From Microbacterium oxydans (GTDB lineage Bacteria > Actinomycetota > Actinomycetes > Actinomycetales > Microbacteriaceae), in NCBI RefSeq assembly GCF_000956525.1, contig NZ_JYIW01000026.1, positions 744,001 through 808,000 of the forward strand: DNA of 64,000 nt. The letters run 5' to 3'. Positions 41,779-49,365 of the stretch are shown here, piece by piece. The notes under the pieces were generated by a model. That model had not been told where the DNA came from, searched no databases, and saw only the letters and a list, made by a program, of their open reading frames with translations. Both the position numbers and the translations under genes were made by a program. Position 1 is the first letter of the stretch; each line of letters begins with the position of its first letter.

Positions 41779-42819
41779 TCAGGCCGCGGGCGCCGACGGC
41801 AGCGTGTTGATCGCGCCGATCAGCCGGAACAGATTGCCCACCTGACGCTGATCGAGATGCAGGGCGAGCCGAGGCAGATGCAGCAGATCGTCGTCGGCGA
41901 CCTCGACGCGGTTCGGCTCGACGCGCTCGATCGCACCGCCGGCGAGCATGGCGGCGAACTCCTGGTTCAGCCCCGCGATCTCCGCATCCGTCGGCTCGGC
42001 ACGCAATCGCAGCACCAGCGTGTCGCCGATCCAGCGGAGCGAGTCGTAGTTGCGCCAGAACCCGGCGATCTGCCGTCGAGCCTCCTCGACGGAGTCGGTG
42101 ATCACGACCCGGTCGAAGTCTCCTTCGGAGATCACGCCGGTCGGCGCGAGATCCTCGTCGATGAACCGGCGGAGCCCTTGCCAGAAGGTTCCACCCTTCT
42201 CGTCGAGCAGCACGATCGGGGTCGGCTCGGCCTTCCCGGTCTGCTGCAGCGTGAGCAGCTCGAACATCTCGTCGAGCGTGCCGAAGCCGCCGGGCAGGCA
42301 GATGAAGCCCTGGGACTCCTTGATGAGCATGAGCTTGCGCGTGAAGAAGTACTTCATCGCGACGACGTGATCCCGGCCTGCGACCAGACTGTTCGGCTTC
42401 TCCTCGAACGGCAGACGGATCGACACGCCGAGCGAGAGCTCTGGCCCTGCTCCCTCGGCTGCCGCCTGCATGATGCCGGGGCCTGCGCCGGTGACGACCA
42501 TCCAGCCGTCGTTCGCGAGTGCGGCTGCCACGTCGCGCGCCTGCAGATAGAGCGGATCATCCTGCAGGGTGCGCGCCGAGCCGAAGACGGTGACCTTCGG
42601 GATCCCCCGGTACGGCGCGAACAGACGGAACGCGTCGCGCATCTCCGCCAGCGCTGCCGAGGCGATCTTCAGGTCGAGCCGCTCTGTGTCGTCCTCGCCG
42701 AGCAGGATCGATGTGCGCATCAGCCGCATCACCAAGCGGCGATCAGCGGTCACGCCTGCCGCATCAAGCACGGCGTTGACCTCGGCGCTCAACGCCTCCG
42801 GCAGAGCCTCGTCGGTCAT
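41779..42819 (-). CDS. LOG-family Rossmann-fold protein (TIGR00730 type)
   Basis: A 346-residue protein with the LOG signature LPGGFGTLDEMFE and the nucleotide segment VTGAGPGIMQAAAEGA. The family hydrolyses cytokinin riboside monophosphates or other nucleotides to free the base. N- and C-terminal extensions of about 80 residues each make it longer than plant-type LOGs. It starts 4 bases after the proS stop, so the two are co-transcribed. Confidence 0.85.
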   Translation of the reverse strand: MTDEALPEALSAEVNAVLDAAGVTADRRLVMRLMRTSILLGEDDTERLDLKIASAALAEMRDAFRLFAPYRGIPKVTVFGSARTLQDDPLYLQARDVAAALANDGWMVVTGAGPGIMQAAAEGAGPELSLGVSIRLPFEEKPNSLVAGRDHVVAMKYFFTRKLMLIKESQGFICLPGGFGTLDEMFELLTLQQTGKAEPTPIVLLDEKGGTFWQGLRRFIDEDLAPTGVISEGDFDRVVITDSVEEARRQIAGFWRNYDSLRWIGDTLVLRLRAEPTDAEIAGLNQEFAAMLAGGAIERVEPNRVEVADDDLLHLPRLALHLDQRQVGNLFRLIGAINTLPSAPAA

Positions 42820-42823
42820 GACA

Positions 42824-44581
42824 TCAACCGGCGACGAGTCGCGCGACCGCCTCTGCGACGGTCACGGCGTCACGATCACCGCTGCGACGGTCCCACAACT
42901 CGACCTGCCCGTCGGCCGCACCGCGTCCGACGATCACGATCTTCGGCACGCCGACGAGTTCGGCATCACCGAACTTCACGCCGGGCGAGACCTTGGGGCG
43001 GTTGTCGTAGAGCACGTCCAGGCCTGCGGATTCGAGCTGCGCCGAGATGTCCTCAGCCACGTCGAATGCGATCTGGTCACGACCGGCCGCGACCACCTGC
43101 ACATCGAACGGCGCGACGGATGCCGGCCAGATCAGACCCTTGTCGTCGTTGTTCAGCTCAGCGATGATCGCGAGGATGCGGGTGACGCCGATGCCGTACG
43201 AGCCCATCGTGACCGTGACGAGCTTGCCGTTCTCGTTGAGCACCTTGAGGCCGAGCGCTTCCGCATACTTGCGACCGAGCTGGAACACGTGACCGATCTC
43301 CATGCCGCGGGCGAGCTCGACCGGGCCGGATCCGTCGGGGGCGGGGTCTCCCGCTCGCACATTCGCGATCTCGACGATGCCGTCTGCCGTGAAGTCACGG
43401 CCGGCGACCACCGAGTGCGCGTGCTTCTCGTCGATGTTGGCGCCGGTGATCCAGCTCGTGCCCTCGCTGACGCGGGGGTCGACGAGGTAGCGGATGTCCG
43501 TGGCCGACTCCTCGCCGAGGATCGCGCCGGTCGCGGACCAGGGGCCGATGTATCCCTTCACCAGCAGCGGATGCTTCGCGAAGTCCTCGGGCGTCGCGGT
43601 CTCGACCTCTGCCGGAGCGAAGGCCACCTCGGCGCGCTTCTGGTCGACCTCGCGGTCACCGGGGATTCCGACCACGACGAGCTCGCGCGAGCCGTCGAGG
43701 TGGGTCAACGCGAGCACGACGTTCTTGAGCGTGTCGGCAGCGGTGTACTCGCCGTCGAGCACTGCGTTCGCGTGCGCGACGAGGGTCTCGATGGTCGGAG
43801 TGTCGGGCGAGTCGAAGACGACGGGCTCCGCGTCGGCGTCGAAGGGGATCGCGTCGGGAACCGCGGTGGTGAATGCTTCGACGTTCGCCGCGTATCCACC
43901 CGCGCTGCGCACGAACGTGTCCTCGCCGACCGGGGTCGGGTGCAGGAACTCCTCGCTGCGCGAGCCGCCCATCGCACCGGCATCCGCCTGCACGATGACG
44001 TATTCGAGACCGAGGCGCTGGAAGATGCGCTCGTACGCATCCCGCTGCGCCTGATAGCTCGCGTCGAGTCCCTCGTCGGACGCGTCGAAGGAGTACGCGT
44101 CCTTCATCGTGAACTCGCGGCCGCGGAGCAGACCTGCGCGAGGGCGTGCCTCGTCGCGGTACTTGTCCTGGATCTGATAGATCGTGAGGGGCAGGTCCTT
44201 GTACGAGGAGTACAGGTCCTTCACGAGCAGCGTGAAGGCCTCTTCGTGCGTCGGCGCGAGCAGATAGTCGCCGCCCTTGCGGTCCTGCAGGCGGAACAGC
44301 AGATCGCCGTACTCCTCCCAGCGGCCGGTGGCCTCATAGGCCTCGCGCGGCATCAGCGCCGGGAAATGGACCTCCTGAGCGCCCGCCGAGGCCATCTCCT
44401 CGCGGACGACCGTCTCGATCTTCGACTTCACGCGAAGCCCGAGCGGCAACCAGGCGAAGATGCCCGCGGCCTGCGGTCGGATGTACCCGGCGCGGATCAG
44501 CAGCCGGTGGCTGGCGACCTCGGCACCTGCGGGGTCTTCACGGAGCGTACGGAGGAAGAAATTCGAAAGACGAGTGACCAC
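42824..44581 (-). CDS. proS: Prolyl-tRNA synthetase
   Basis: A 585-residue bacterial-type ProRS. Class II motifs are visible: [20 protein letters not shown] (motif 1 region), [25 protein letters not shown] (motif 2, shown in part by RDEARPRAG) and [11 protein letters not shown] (motif 3). The central editing insertion (about 230-400) is present. GTG 44581 is the start: TAGACT lies exactly 6 bases before it, and the N-terminus [16 protein letters not shown] is conserved. Confidence 0.97.
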   Translation of the reverse strand: MVTRLSNFFLRTLREDPAGAEVASHRLLIRAGYIRPQAAGIFAWLPLGLRVKSKIETVVREEMASAGAQEVHFPALMPREAYEATGRWEEYGDLLFRLQDRKGGDYLLAPTHEEAFTLLVKDLYSSYKDLPLTIYQIQDKYRDEARPRAGLLRGREFTMKDAYSFDASDEGLDASYQAQRDAYERIFQRLGLEYVIVQADAGAMGGSRSEEFLHPTPVGEDTFVRSAGGYAANVEAFTTAVPDAIPFDADAEPVVFDSPDTPTIETLVAHANAVLDGEYTAADTLKNVVLALTHLDGSRELVVVGIPGDREVDQKRAEVAFAPAEVETATPEDFAKHPLLVKGYIGPWSATGAILGEESATDIRYLVDPRVSEGTSWITGANIDEKHAHSVVAGRDFTADGIVEIANVRAGDPAPDGSGPVELARGMEIGHVFQLGRKYAEALGLKVLNENGKLVTVTMGSYGIGVTRILAIIAELNNDDKGLIWPASVAPFDVQVVAAGRDQIAFDVAEDISAQLESAGLDVLYDNRPKVSPGVKFGDAELVGVPKIVIVGRGAADGQVELWDRRSGDRDAVTVAEAVARLVAG

Positions 44582-44587
44582 GGAGCA

Positions 44588-44593
44588 AGTCTA
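44588..44593 (-). promoter_or_regulatory. -10 hexamer TAGACT, leaderless proS
   Basis: Minus-strand TAGACT, 6 bases, then GTG 44581. Confidence 0.5.
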
Positions 44594-44627
44594 CTGATCC
44601 GCGGTCACTCGTCTCGGTCGACGCTCG

Positions 44628-45401
44628 TCAGTTGAGCGCGGGAAGCCCTGACGGCACCACGCCACCCTTGTACAGGCTCGCCGCGAGCTCCTGGAGTGCG
44701 GTCAGCGCAACGCGCTGCGGGAGCGGGCCGTAGGAGATGCGGGCGACGCCGATCTTCTCGTACTCGGATGCCGCGAGCGCACCGGGAACACCGATCACGC
44801 TCACCTTGCGCTCGCCGATGCCCTCGACGAGCTGACGCGTGATGCTCGCGTCGAGAAGCCCCGGCACGAAGACCGCGGTCGCGCCCGCGTCGATGTAGGC
44901 ACGGCCGCGGTGGATCGCGTCGGCGACGCTCTCCTGGGCCGGGCGACCGCCGGCCCGCACGAACGCGTCGGTGCGTGCGTTGAGGGCGAAGGGCACGCCC
45001 TCGGCTTCTGCGGCCTTCACGATCGCCTCGACGGCGGCGACGGATTCGTCGAAGGGCTTGAGGCGGTCCTCGACGTTGGCGCCGACGACGCCGGCGGCGA
45101 TCGCGAGTCGGGTGGTCTCCCCCGCGTCGCCGTACCCGTCATCCAGGTCGGCCGTCACCGGTACGCTCACGGACGCGGCGATGCGCCCGACCATGTCGAG
45201 CATCAGGTCGCGCGGGATCGCGCCGTCGTCGTAGCCGAACGAGGCAGCGATGGCGTGTCCTGCGGTTGCGATTGCATGCGTTTCGGGAAGCGTGGCAACG
45301 GCGCGAGCCGACACCACATCCCACACGTTGACGACGCGGAGGATCTCCGGAGCGTCATAGAGTCCGATCAGAGTCTGGGCCTTGGCAGCTGGAGTGGTCA
45401 T
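44628..45401 (-). CDS. Isocitrate lyase/PEP mutase family protein
   Basis: A 257-residue TIM-barrel of the ICL/PEPM superfamily. The metal/substrate motif DLDDGYGDAGETTRLAIAAG is followed by GANVEDRL. The KKCGH loop of true isocitrate lyase is absent, so a lyase or oxaloacetate-decarboxylase-like activity is more likely. Substrate unknown. ATG 45401 lies 6 bases after TAGCGT. Confidence 0.88.
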   Translation of the reverse strand: MTTPAAKAQTLIGLYDAPEILRVVNVWDVVSARAVATLPETHAIATAGHAIAASFGYDDGAIPRDLMLDMVGRIAASVSVPVTADLDDGYGDAGETTRLAIAAGVVGANVEDRLKPFDESVAAVEAIVKAAEAEGVPFALNARTDAFVRAGGRPAQESVADAIHRGRAYIDAGATAVFVPGLLDASITRQLVEGIGERKVSVIGVPGALAASEYEKIGVARISYGPLPQRVALTALQELAASLYKGGVVPSGLPALN

Positions 45402-45402
45402 G

Positions 45403-45570
45403 TCACCACGCTAACGCGGGTGATCGACATCGGGGCCGGCGCGGACGATCTCCCTCAATCTTCAGCTGTCGAGCAATGTACTGGTCTGGGTCGTTGAGCC
45501 GCCGCGCTGTGCGGCCGACGCGCTGCTCGCGAGATGCTCCCGCTGCGCCGTGCTGAGTCCCGCTGCTCAT
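45403..45570 (-). CDS. Possible small protein (55 aa)
   Basis: Begins MSSGTQHGAAGASREQRVGR and ends CRSPALAW, one base before the next gene. It is basic and soluble. A TAGGTC hexamer lies 5 bases upstream, back to back with the RNB promoter. Codon use weakens in the second half, and no homologue is recognised. It may be spurious. Confidence 0.3.
   Translation of the reverse strand: MSSGTQHGAAGASREQRVGRTARRLNDPDQYIARQLKIEGDRPRRPRCRSPALAW
45408..45413 (-). promoter_or_regulatory. -10 hexamer TAGCGT, leaderless ICL/PEPM gene
   Basis: Minus-strand TAGCGT, 6 bases, then ATG 45401. Confidence 0.5.
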
Positions 45571-45579
45571 GTCTCGACC

Positions 45580-45585
45580 TAGGGT
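45580..45585 (+). promoter_or_regulatory. -10 hexamer TAGGGT, leaderless RNB gene
   Basis: TAGGGT, 6 bases, then ATG 45592. Confidence 0.5.
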
Positions 45586-45591
45586 GGGGAC

Positions 45592-47007
45592 ATGCCTCAG
45601 CGCCGATCGCACGTCGCCCCGTCAGCCGCGCAGACCGAACTCGCCACGGCGCTCACAGCCCTGCGCGGAGCATTGGATGCCCCGGTGGAGTTCCCCGCCG
45701 GGGTGATCGCGGAGGCCGAAGCAGCGAAGGCGAGCGAACCCGACCTCGATCTGCGCGATGTGCCGTTCGCGACGCTCGACCCCGAAGGCTCGCGAGACCT
45801 CGATCAGGCCTTCCATCTCGAGCGATCGGGATCGGGCTTCACCGTCCGCTACGCGATCGCCGATGTGCCCGGCTTCGTGACACCGGGCGGTGCCGTCGAC
45901 GCCGAGGCGCGCCGTCGAGGGCAGACGCTCTACGCCGCCGACGGATCGATCCCGCTGCATCCCCGTGTGCTGAGCGAAGACCGCGCCTCGCTGCTCGCCG
46001 CTGTCGATCGGCCAGCGCTGGTCTGGACCTTCGCACTCGACAGCGACGGCACGGTCTCGGACCACCGACTCGAGCGGGCGCTCATCCGCTCGCGCGCCCA
46101 GCTCGACTACGTGTCCGCCCAGCAGTCGCTCGAGCGCGGTGAGGACGGGCCCTGGTCGCTGCTGCCGGAGATCGGCGGGCTTCGGATCGCGCTGGAGCAG
46201 CAGCGCGGCGGCGCGAGCCTGAACCTGCCAGACGAAGAGGTCGTCCAAACGGCAGACGGAAGCTACGGGATCGAGCGGCGGCATCCGCTCCCGATCGAGG
46301 AATGGAACGCGCAGCTGTCGCTGATGACCGGCATGGCCGCCGCCGAGATGATGCTCGACGCACGGATCGGCGTGCTCCGCACCATGCCACAGCCGGACGA
46401 ACCCTCGTTCGACGCGTTCCGCCACCAGACCGAGGCACTCGGACGACCATGGACCGCGGGACGGTACGGGGACTATCTGCGGGAACTCGATCGCACCGAT
46501 CCGATGACGCTGCCGATTCTCGAGGCTGCAGCGACGCTGTTCCGCGGCGCCGGGTACGTCGTCTTCGACGGCGCCGCGCCGACGGACGCCGAGCAGGCCG
46601 CGATCGGCGCGCCGTACGCACACACGACCGCTCCCCTGCGCCGCCTCGTCGACCGCTGGTCCCTCGCGATCTGTCTCGCCGTGTCGAACGGCGAGGACGC
46701 CCCGGCATGGGCGCGCGATTCGCTCGCCGAGCTGCCAGCCCTGATGCAGGAGTCAGGCCAGCGCGCCTCCCGACTCAACTCGGCGACGATCAACGCCGTC
46801 GAGGCAGCACTCCTCACGCCGCTGGTCGGTTCGGTCGTGAACGCGACGGTCGTGGAGCTCCGCGGAGAACGTGCGACGATCCAGATCGCGGAGCCGGCGG
46901 TCACCGCATCCGCACCGATCCCGTCCGGAGCCACGCCCGGCGACGTCGTCGCGCTGCATGTGGTGCGCGCCGACATCGCGCGTGGCGAGGTCGAGTTCGC
47001 ACTCTGA
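45592..47007 (+). CDS. RNB-domain ribonuclease (RNase II/R-like)
   Basis: A 471-residue protein made almost only of an RNB domain. The catalytic Asp cluster is in DPEGSRDLDQAF and RYAIADVPGFV, followed by HPRVLSEDRASLL and the subunit-like PYAHTTAPLRRLVDRW. N-terminal cold-shock domains are missing and only a short S1-like tail remains (TVVELRGERATIQI). It probably degrades single-stranded RNA 3' to 5'. Confidence 0.9.
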   Translation: MPQRRSHVAPSAAQTELATALTALRGALDAPVEFPAGVIAEAEAAKASEPDLDLRDVPFATLDPEGSRDLDQAFHLERSGSGFTVRYAIADVPGFVTPGGAVDAEARRRGQTLYAADGSIPLHPRVLSEDRASLLAAVDRPALVWTFALDSDGTVSDHRLERALIRSRAQLDYVSAQQSLERGEDGPWSLLPEIGGLRIALEQQRGGASLNLPDEEVVQTADGSYGIERRHPLPIEEWNAQLSLMTGMAAAEMMLDARIGVLRTMPQPDEPSFDAFRHQTEALGRPWTAGRYGDYLRELDRTDPMTLPILEAAATLFRGAGYVVFDGAAPTDAEQAAIGAPYAHTTAPLRRLVDRWSLAICLAVSNGEDAPAWARDSLAELPALMQESGQRASRLNSATINAVEAALLTPLVGSVVNATVVELRGERATIQIAEPAVTASAPIPSGATPGDVVALHVVRADIARGEVEFAL

Positions 47008-47047
47008 TCGCGGGGGCACTCACCGGCCCCGGCGAGCACGGGACGCC

Positions 47048-47911
47048 TCAGGCTGCAGGCACGACCGTGGTCGTCATCACGAGCAGCTGGGGATCGCTCA
47101 GGTCGAGATCGACGGTGATCGACGCGAACTCAGCGAGGGATGCCACATGCGTGCCTCCGCACAGGATGAGGGCCTCGCCCTCCGGCAGCTCGCACTGCCA
47201 GCGTCGACGATCGACGATCGTCGGCCCCTCCGTCACGATGTGGCTCTGCGCTGCAGATGCCACCCACGCCGAAAGCTGCGCGTTGATGCTGGACACGCGA
47301 TCGGCGAGCGTCGCGGCGAACGTCTCGGTATCGAAGCCCGCACGACGCAGGCTCTTCCCGAGCCGGTACTCGTCGACGCTGCCGTCTCCATGGATGCGGC
47401 TCGACTGATTCGCCCGTCCCTCGAAGTCCGGGTTGCCGAGTGCATCCGCGCCAGGATCCTTGCGCCAGAGATCCGCGACCGCGAGGTCGAGTGCCAGCGA
47501 CGCGAGGTGGCAGGCGGTGTGGCCGCGACTGAGACCTGCGCGCTGCGCGGCGTCCACGTCGAGACGCACCGGTGCGCCATCGACGAATGCTGCAGGAGCC
47601 GCGCCATCGAGCAGATGCCCGACCAGCCACGTCCAACCCTCAGTTCCGCGCTTGACGGGGATGTCGACGCCGACCGCGAACTCGCCCTCGTCGCTGACGG
47701 CGGCCATGAGGGCTTCCGCGACGACGACTCGTTCGTCGCCGACCACGAGCGTGCCCGAGTCCCCCGGCTGGTCGGGCCAGGTGTGATCGACCGGGTGGAA
47801 CGGCGTCGCGTCTGCGACGATCACCGTTCCCCGCGATGACGCTTCAACACGGGTGATGATCCCCTCGCCGGATGTCGAGCCGTCGGCGAAGGAGACGAGG
47901 GTGGCAGGCAT
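47048..47911 (-). CDS. AlaX-like alanyl-tRNA editing protein
   Basis: A 287-residue protein with the zinc-binding pair of AlaRS editing domains: SRGHTACHLASLAL (HxxxH) and ILCGGTHVASLAEF (CxxxH). Family knowledge: free-standing AlaX proteins clear Ser or Gly mischarged on tRNA-Ala. ATG 47911 is directly preceded by a palindrome containing the ribosome site GGAGAACC. It converges with the RNB gene. Confidence 0.85.
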   Translation of the reverse strand: MPATLVSFADGSTSGEGIITRVEASSRGTVIVADATPFHPVDHTWPDQPGDSGTLVVGDERVVVAEALMAAVSDEGEFAVGVDIPVKRGTEGWTWLVGHLLDGAAPAAFVDGAPVRLDVDAAQRAGLSRGHTACHLASLALDLAVADLWRKDPGADALGNPDFEGRANQSSRIHGDGSVDEYRLGKSLRRAGFDTETFAATLADRVSSINAQLSAWVASAAQSHIVTEGPTIVDRRRWQCELPEGEALILCGGTHVASLAEFASITVDLDLSDPQLLVMTTTVVPAA

Positions 47912-47912
47912 G

Positions 47913-47926
47913 GTTCTCCGGAGAAC
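47913..47926. promoter_or_regulatory. Palindrome GTTCTCCGGAGAAC over the alaX-like ribosome site
   Basis: A perfect 14-base palindrome one base upstream of the ATG that includes GGAG. It could hide the ribosome site or be a protein site. Confidence 0.4.
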
Positions 47927-47984
47927 GGGCGCACCGGGTGCGGCCGAAAGGATCAGGGTCAGACCGGGGTGGTCGGACGAAGTG

Positions 47985-49136
47985 TCAGACGGTGATGACC
48001 TGAGCGGTGCCGACGGACGCGTCCGGGCCCATCTCGGCTGCGATGCGGTTCGCCTCTTCGATGAGCGTCGCGACGATCTCCGCCTCGGGCACGGTCTTGA
48101 TGACCTCGCCCTTGACGAAGATCTGGCCCTTGCCGTTGCCGGAAGCGACACCGAGGTCGGCCTCGCGTGCCTCGCCCGGTCCGTTCACGACGCAGCCCAT
48201 GACGGCGACGCGGAGCGGCACGGTCATGTCCTTGAGCCCCTCGGTCACGTCTTCGGCGAGCGTGTAGACGTCGACCTGCGCCCGACCGCACGAGGGGCAC
48301 GACACGATCTCGAGCTTGCGCTCGCGCAGATTCAGCGACTGCAGGATCTGGTGGCCGACCTTGACCTCTTCAGCTGGCGGTGCGGACAGCGAGACGCGAA
48401 TGGTGTCTCCGATGCCCTCGCCGAGCAGGATGCCGAAGGCGGTCGCGCTCTTGATCGTGCCCTGGAACGCCGGACCTGCCTCGGTGACGCCGAGGTGCAG
48501 GGGCCAGTCGCCCCGCTCGGCGAGCTGACGGTACGCCTTGACCATGACGATCGGGTCGTTGTGCTTGACCGAGATCTTGAAGTCGTGGAAGTCGTGCTCC
48601 TCGAACAGCGACGCCTCCCAGACGGCACTCTCGACGAGCGCCTCGGCGGTGGCCTTGCCGTGCTTCTCGAGGATGCGGCGGTCGAGCGATCCTGCGTTCA
48701 CGCCGATGCGGAGCGAGACGCCGGCGGCCTTCGCGGCCTCGGCGATCTTGCCGACGTTGCCGTCGAACTCGCGGATGTTGCCAGGGTTCACTCGCACGGC
48801 GCCGCATCCGGCATCGATCGCGGTGTAGATGTAGCGCGGCTGGAAGTGGATGTCGGCGATCACGGGGATCTGGCTCTTCATCGCGATGATCTTGAGCGCG
48901 TCTGCGTCGTCCTGGTGCGGGACGGCGACGCGGACGATCTCGCAGCCGGAGGCCGTGAGTTCGGCGATCTGCTGCAGCGTCCCGTTGATATCGGTGGTCT
49001 TCGTCGTCGTCATCGACTGCACGCTCACGGGAGCGTTGCCGCCGACGAGCACCTTGCCCACCTTGATCTGGCGAGACTTCCGGCGCGGGGCGAGGACTTC
49101 GGGGATCTTCGGCATCCCGAGATTGACTGCTGGCAC
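47985..49136 (-). CDS. ispG: 4-hydroxy-3-methylbut-2-enyl diphosphate synthase (flavodoxin)
   Basis: A 383-residue IspG/GcpE of the MEP isoprenoid pathway, acting after dxr. It has the N-terminal barrel ([13 protein letters not shown]-type: [17 protein letters not shown]) and the 4Fe-4S domain with [13 protein letters not shown] and the third Cys in [13 protein letters not shown] 49136 is the start because TAGAAT lies exactly 6 bases before it. Confidence 0.97.
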   Translation of the reverse strand: MPAVNLGMPKIPEVLAPRRKSRQIKVGKVLVGGNAPVSVQSMTTTKTTDINGTLQQIAELTASGCEIVRVAVPHQDDADALKIIAMKSQIPVIADIHFQPRYIYTAIDAGCGAVRVNPGNIREFDGNVGKIAEAAKAAGVSLRIGVNAGSLDRRILEKHGKATAEALVESAVWEASLFEEHDFHDFKISVKHNDPIVMVKAYRQLAERGDWPLHLGVTEAGPAFQGTIKSATAFGILLGEGIGDTIRVSLSAPPAEEVKVGHQILQSLNLRERKLEIVSCPSCGRAQVDVYTLAEDVTEGLKDMTVPLRVAVMGCVVNGPGEAREADLGVASGNGKGQIFVKGEVIKTVPEAEIVATLIEEANRIAAEMGPDASVGTAQVITV

Positions 49137-49142
49137 ACGTCG

Positions 49143-49148
49143 ATTCTA
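49143..49148 (-). promoter_or_regulatory. -10 hexamer TAGAAT, leaderless ispG
   Basis: Minus-strand TAGAAT, 6 bases, then GTG 49136. Confidence 0.5.
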
Positions 49149-49229
49149 CGTCGCCCGGATGCACGGAGGCTGGATGCCGAGAGGTTCGAGCGGGCTGTCA
49201 TGCGCCGTGGGCGAACGCCGCCGGTGTGG

Positions 49230-49235
49230 TAGTTT
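49230..49235 (+). promoter_or_regulatory. -10 hexamer TAGTTT, leaderless trpL
   Basis: TAGTTT, 6 bases, then the leader-peptide ATG 49242. Confidence 0.45.
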
Positions 49236-49241
49236 CGGCCC

Positions 49242-49277
49242 ATGCTCGCGAACTTCACCTGGTGGCCCGCCTCCTAG
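49242..49277 (+). CDS. trpL: trp leader peptide
   Basis: An 11-residue peptide, MLANFTWWPAS, with two adjacent Trp codons. It sits at the 5' end of the predicted transcript. Its last codons form the first arm of a pause hairpin, CCGCC-TCCTA-GGCGG (49267-49281). Ribosome stalling at the Trp codons would favour the antiterminator. Confidence 0.85.
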   Translation: MLANFTWWPAS

Positions 49278-49304
49278 GCGGTGTGTTCGCGTTCCCACGA
49301 ATCC

Positions 49305-49328
49305 AGACCGCCTCCGGGGCGGTCTTTT
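49305..49328 (+). terminator. trp attenuator terminator
   Basis: AGACCGCC pairs with GGCGGTCT (loop TCCGG), followed by TTT. The alternative antiterminator pairs GGCGGT (49277-49282) with ACCGCC (49307-49312). Confidence 0.85.
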
Positions 49329-49365
49329 CGTTGAGCCGAGCCGGAGCCCTGCACAGGAGACATCG

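Noticed and set aside
45402-45591. tRNA gene in the gap before the RNB nuclease
   Set aside because: No T-loop GGTTCGA-type sequence or cloverleaf can be drawn. At most a weak 55-codon ORF is present.
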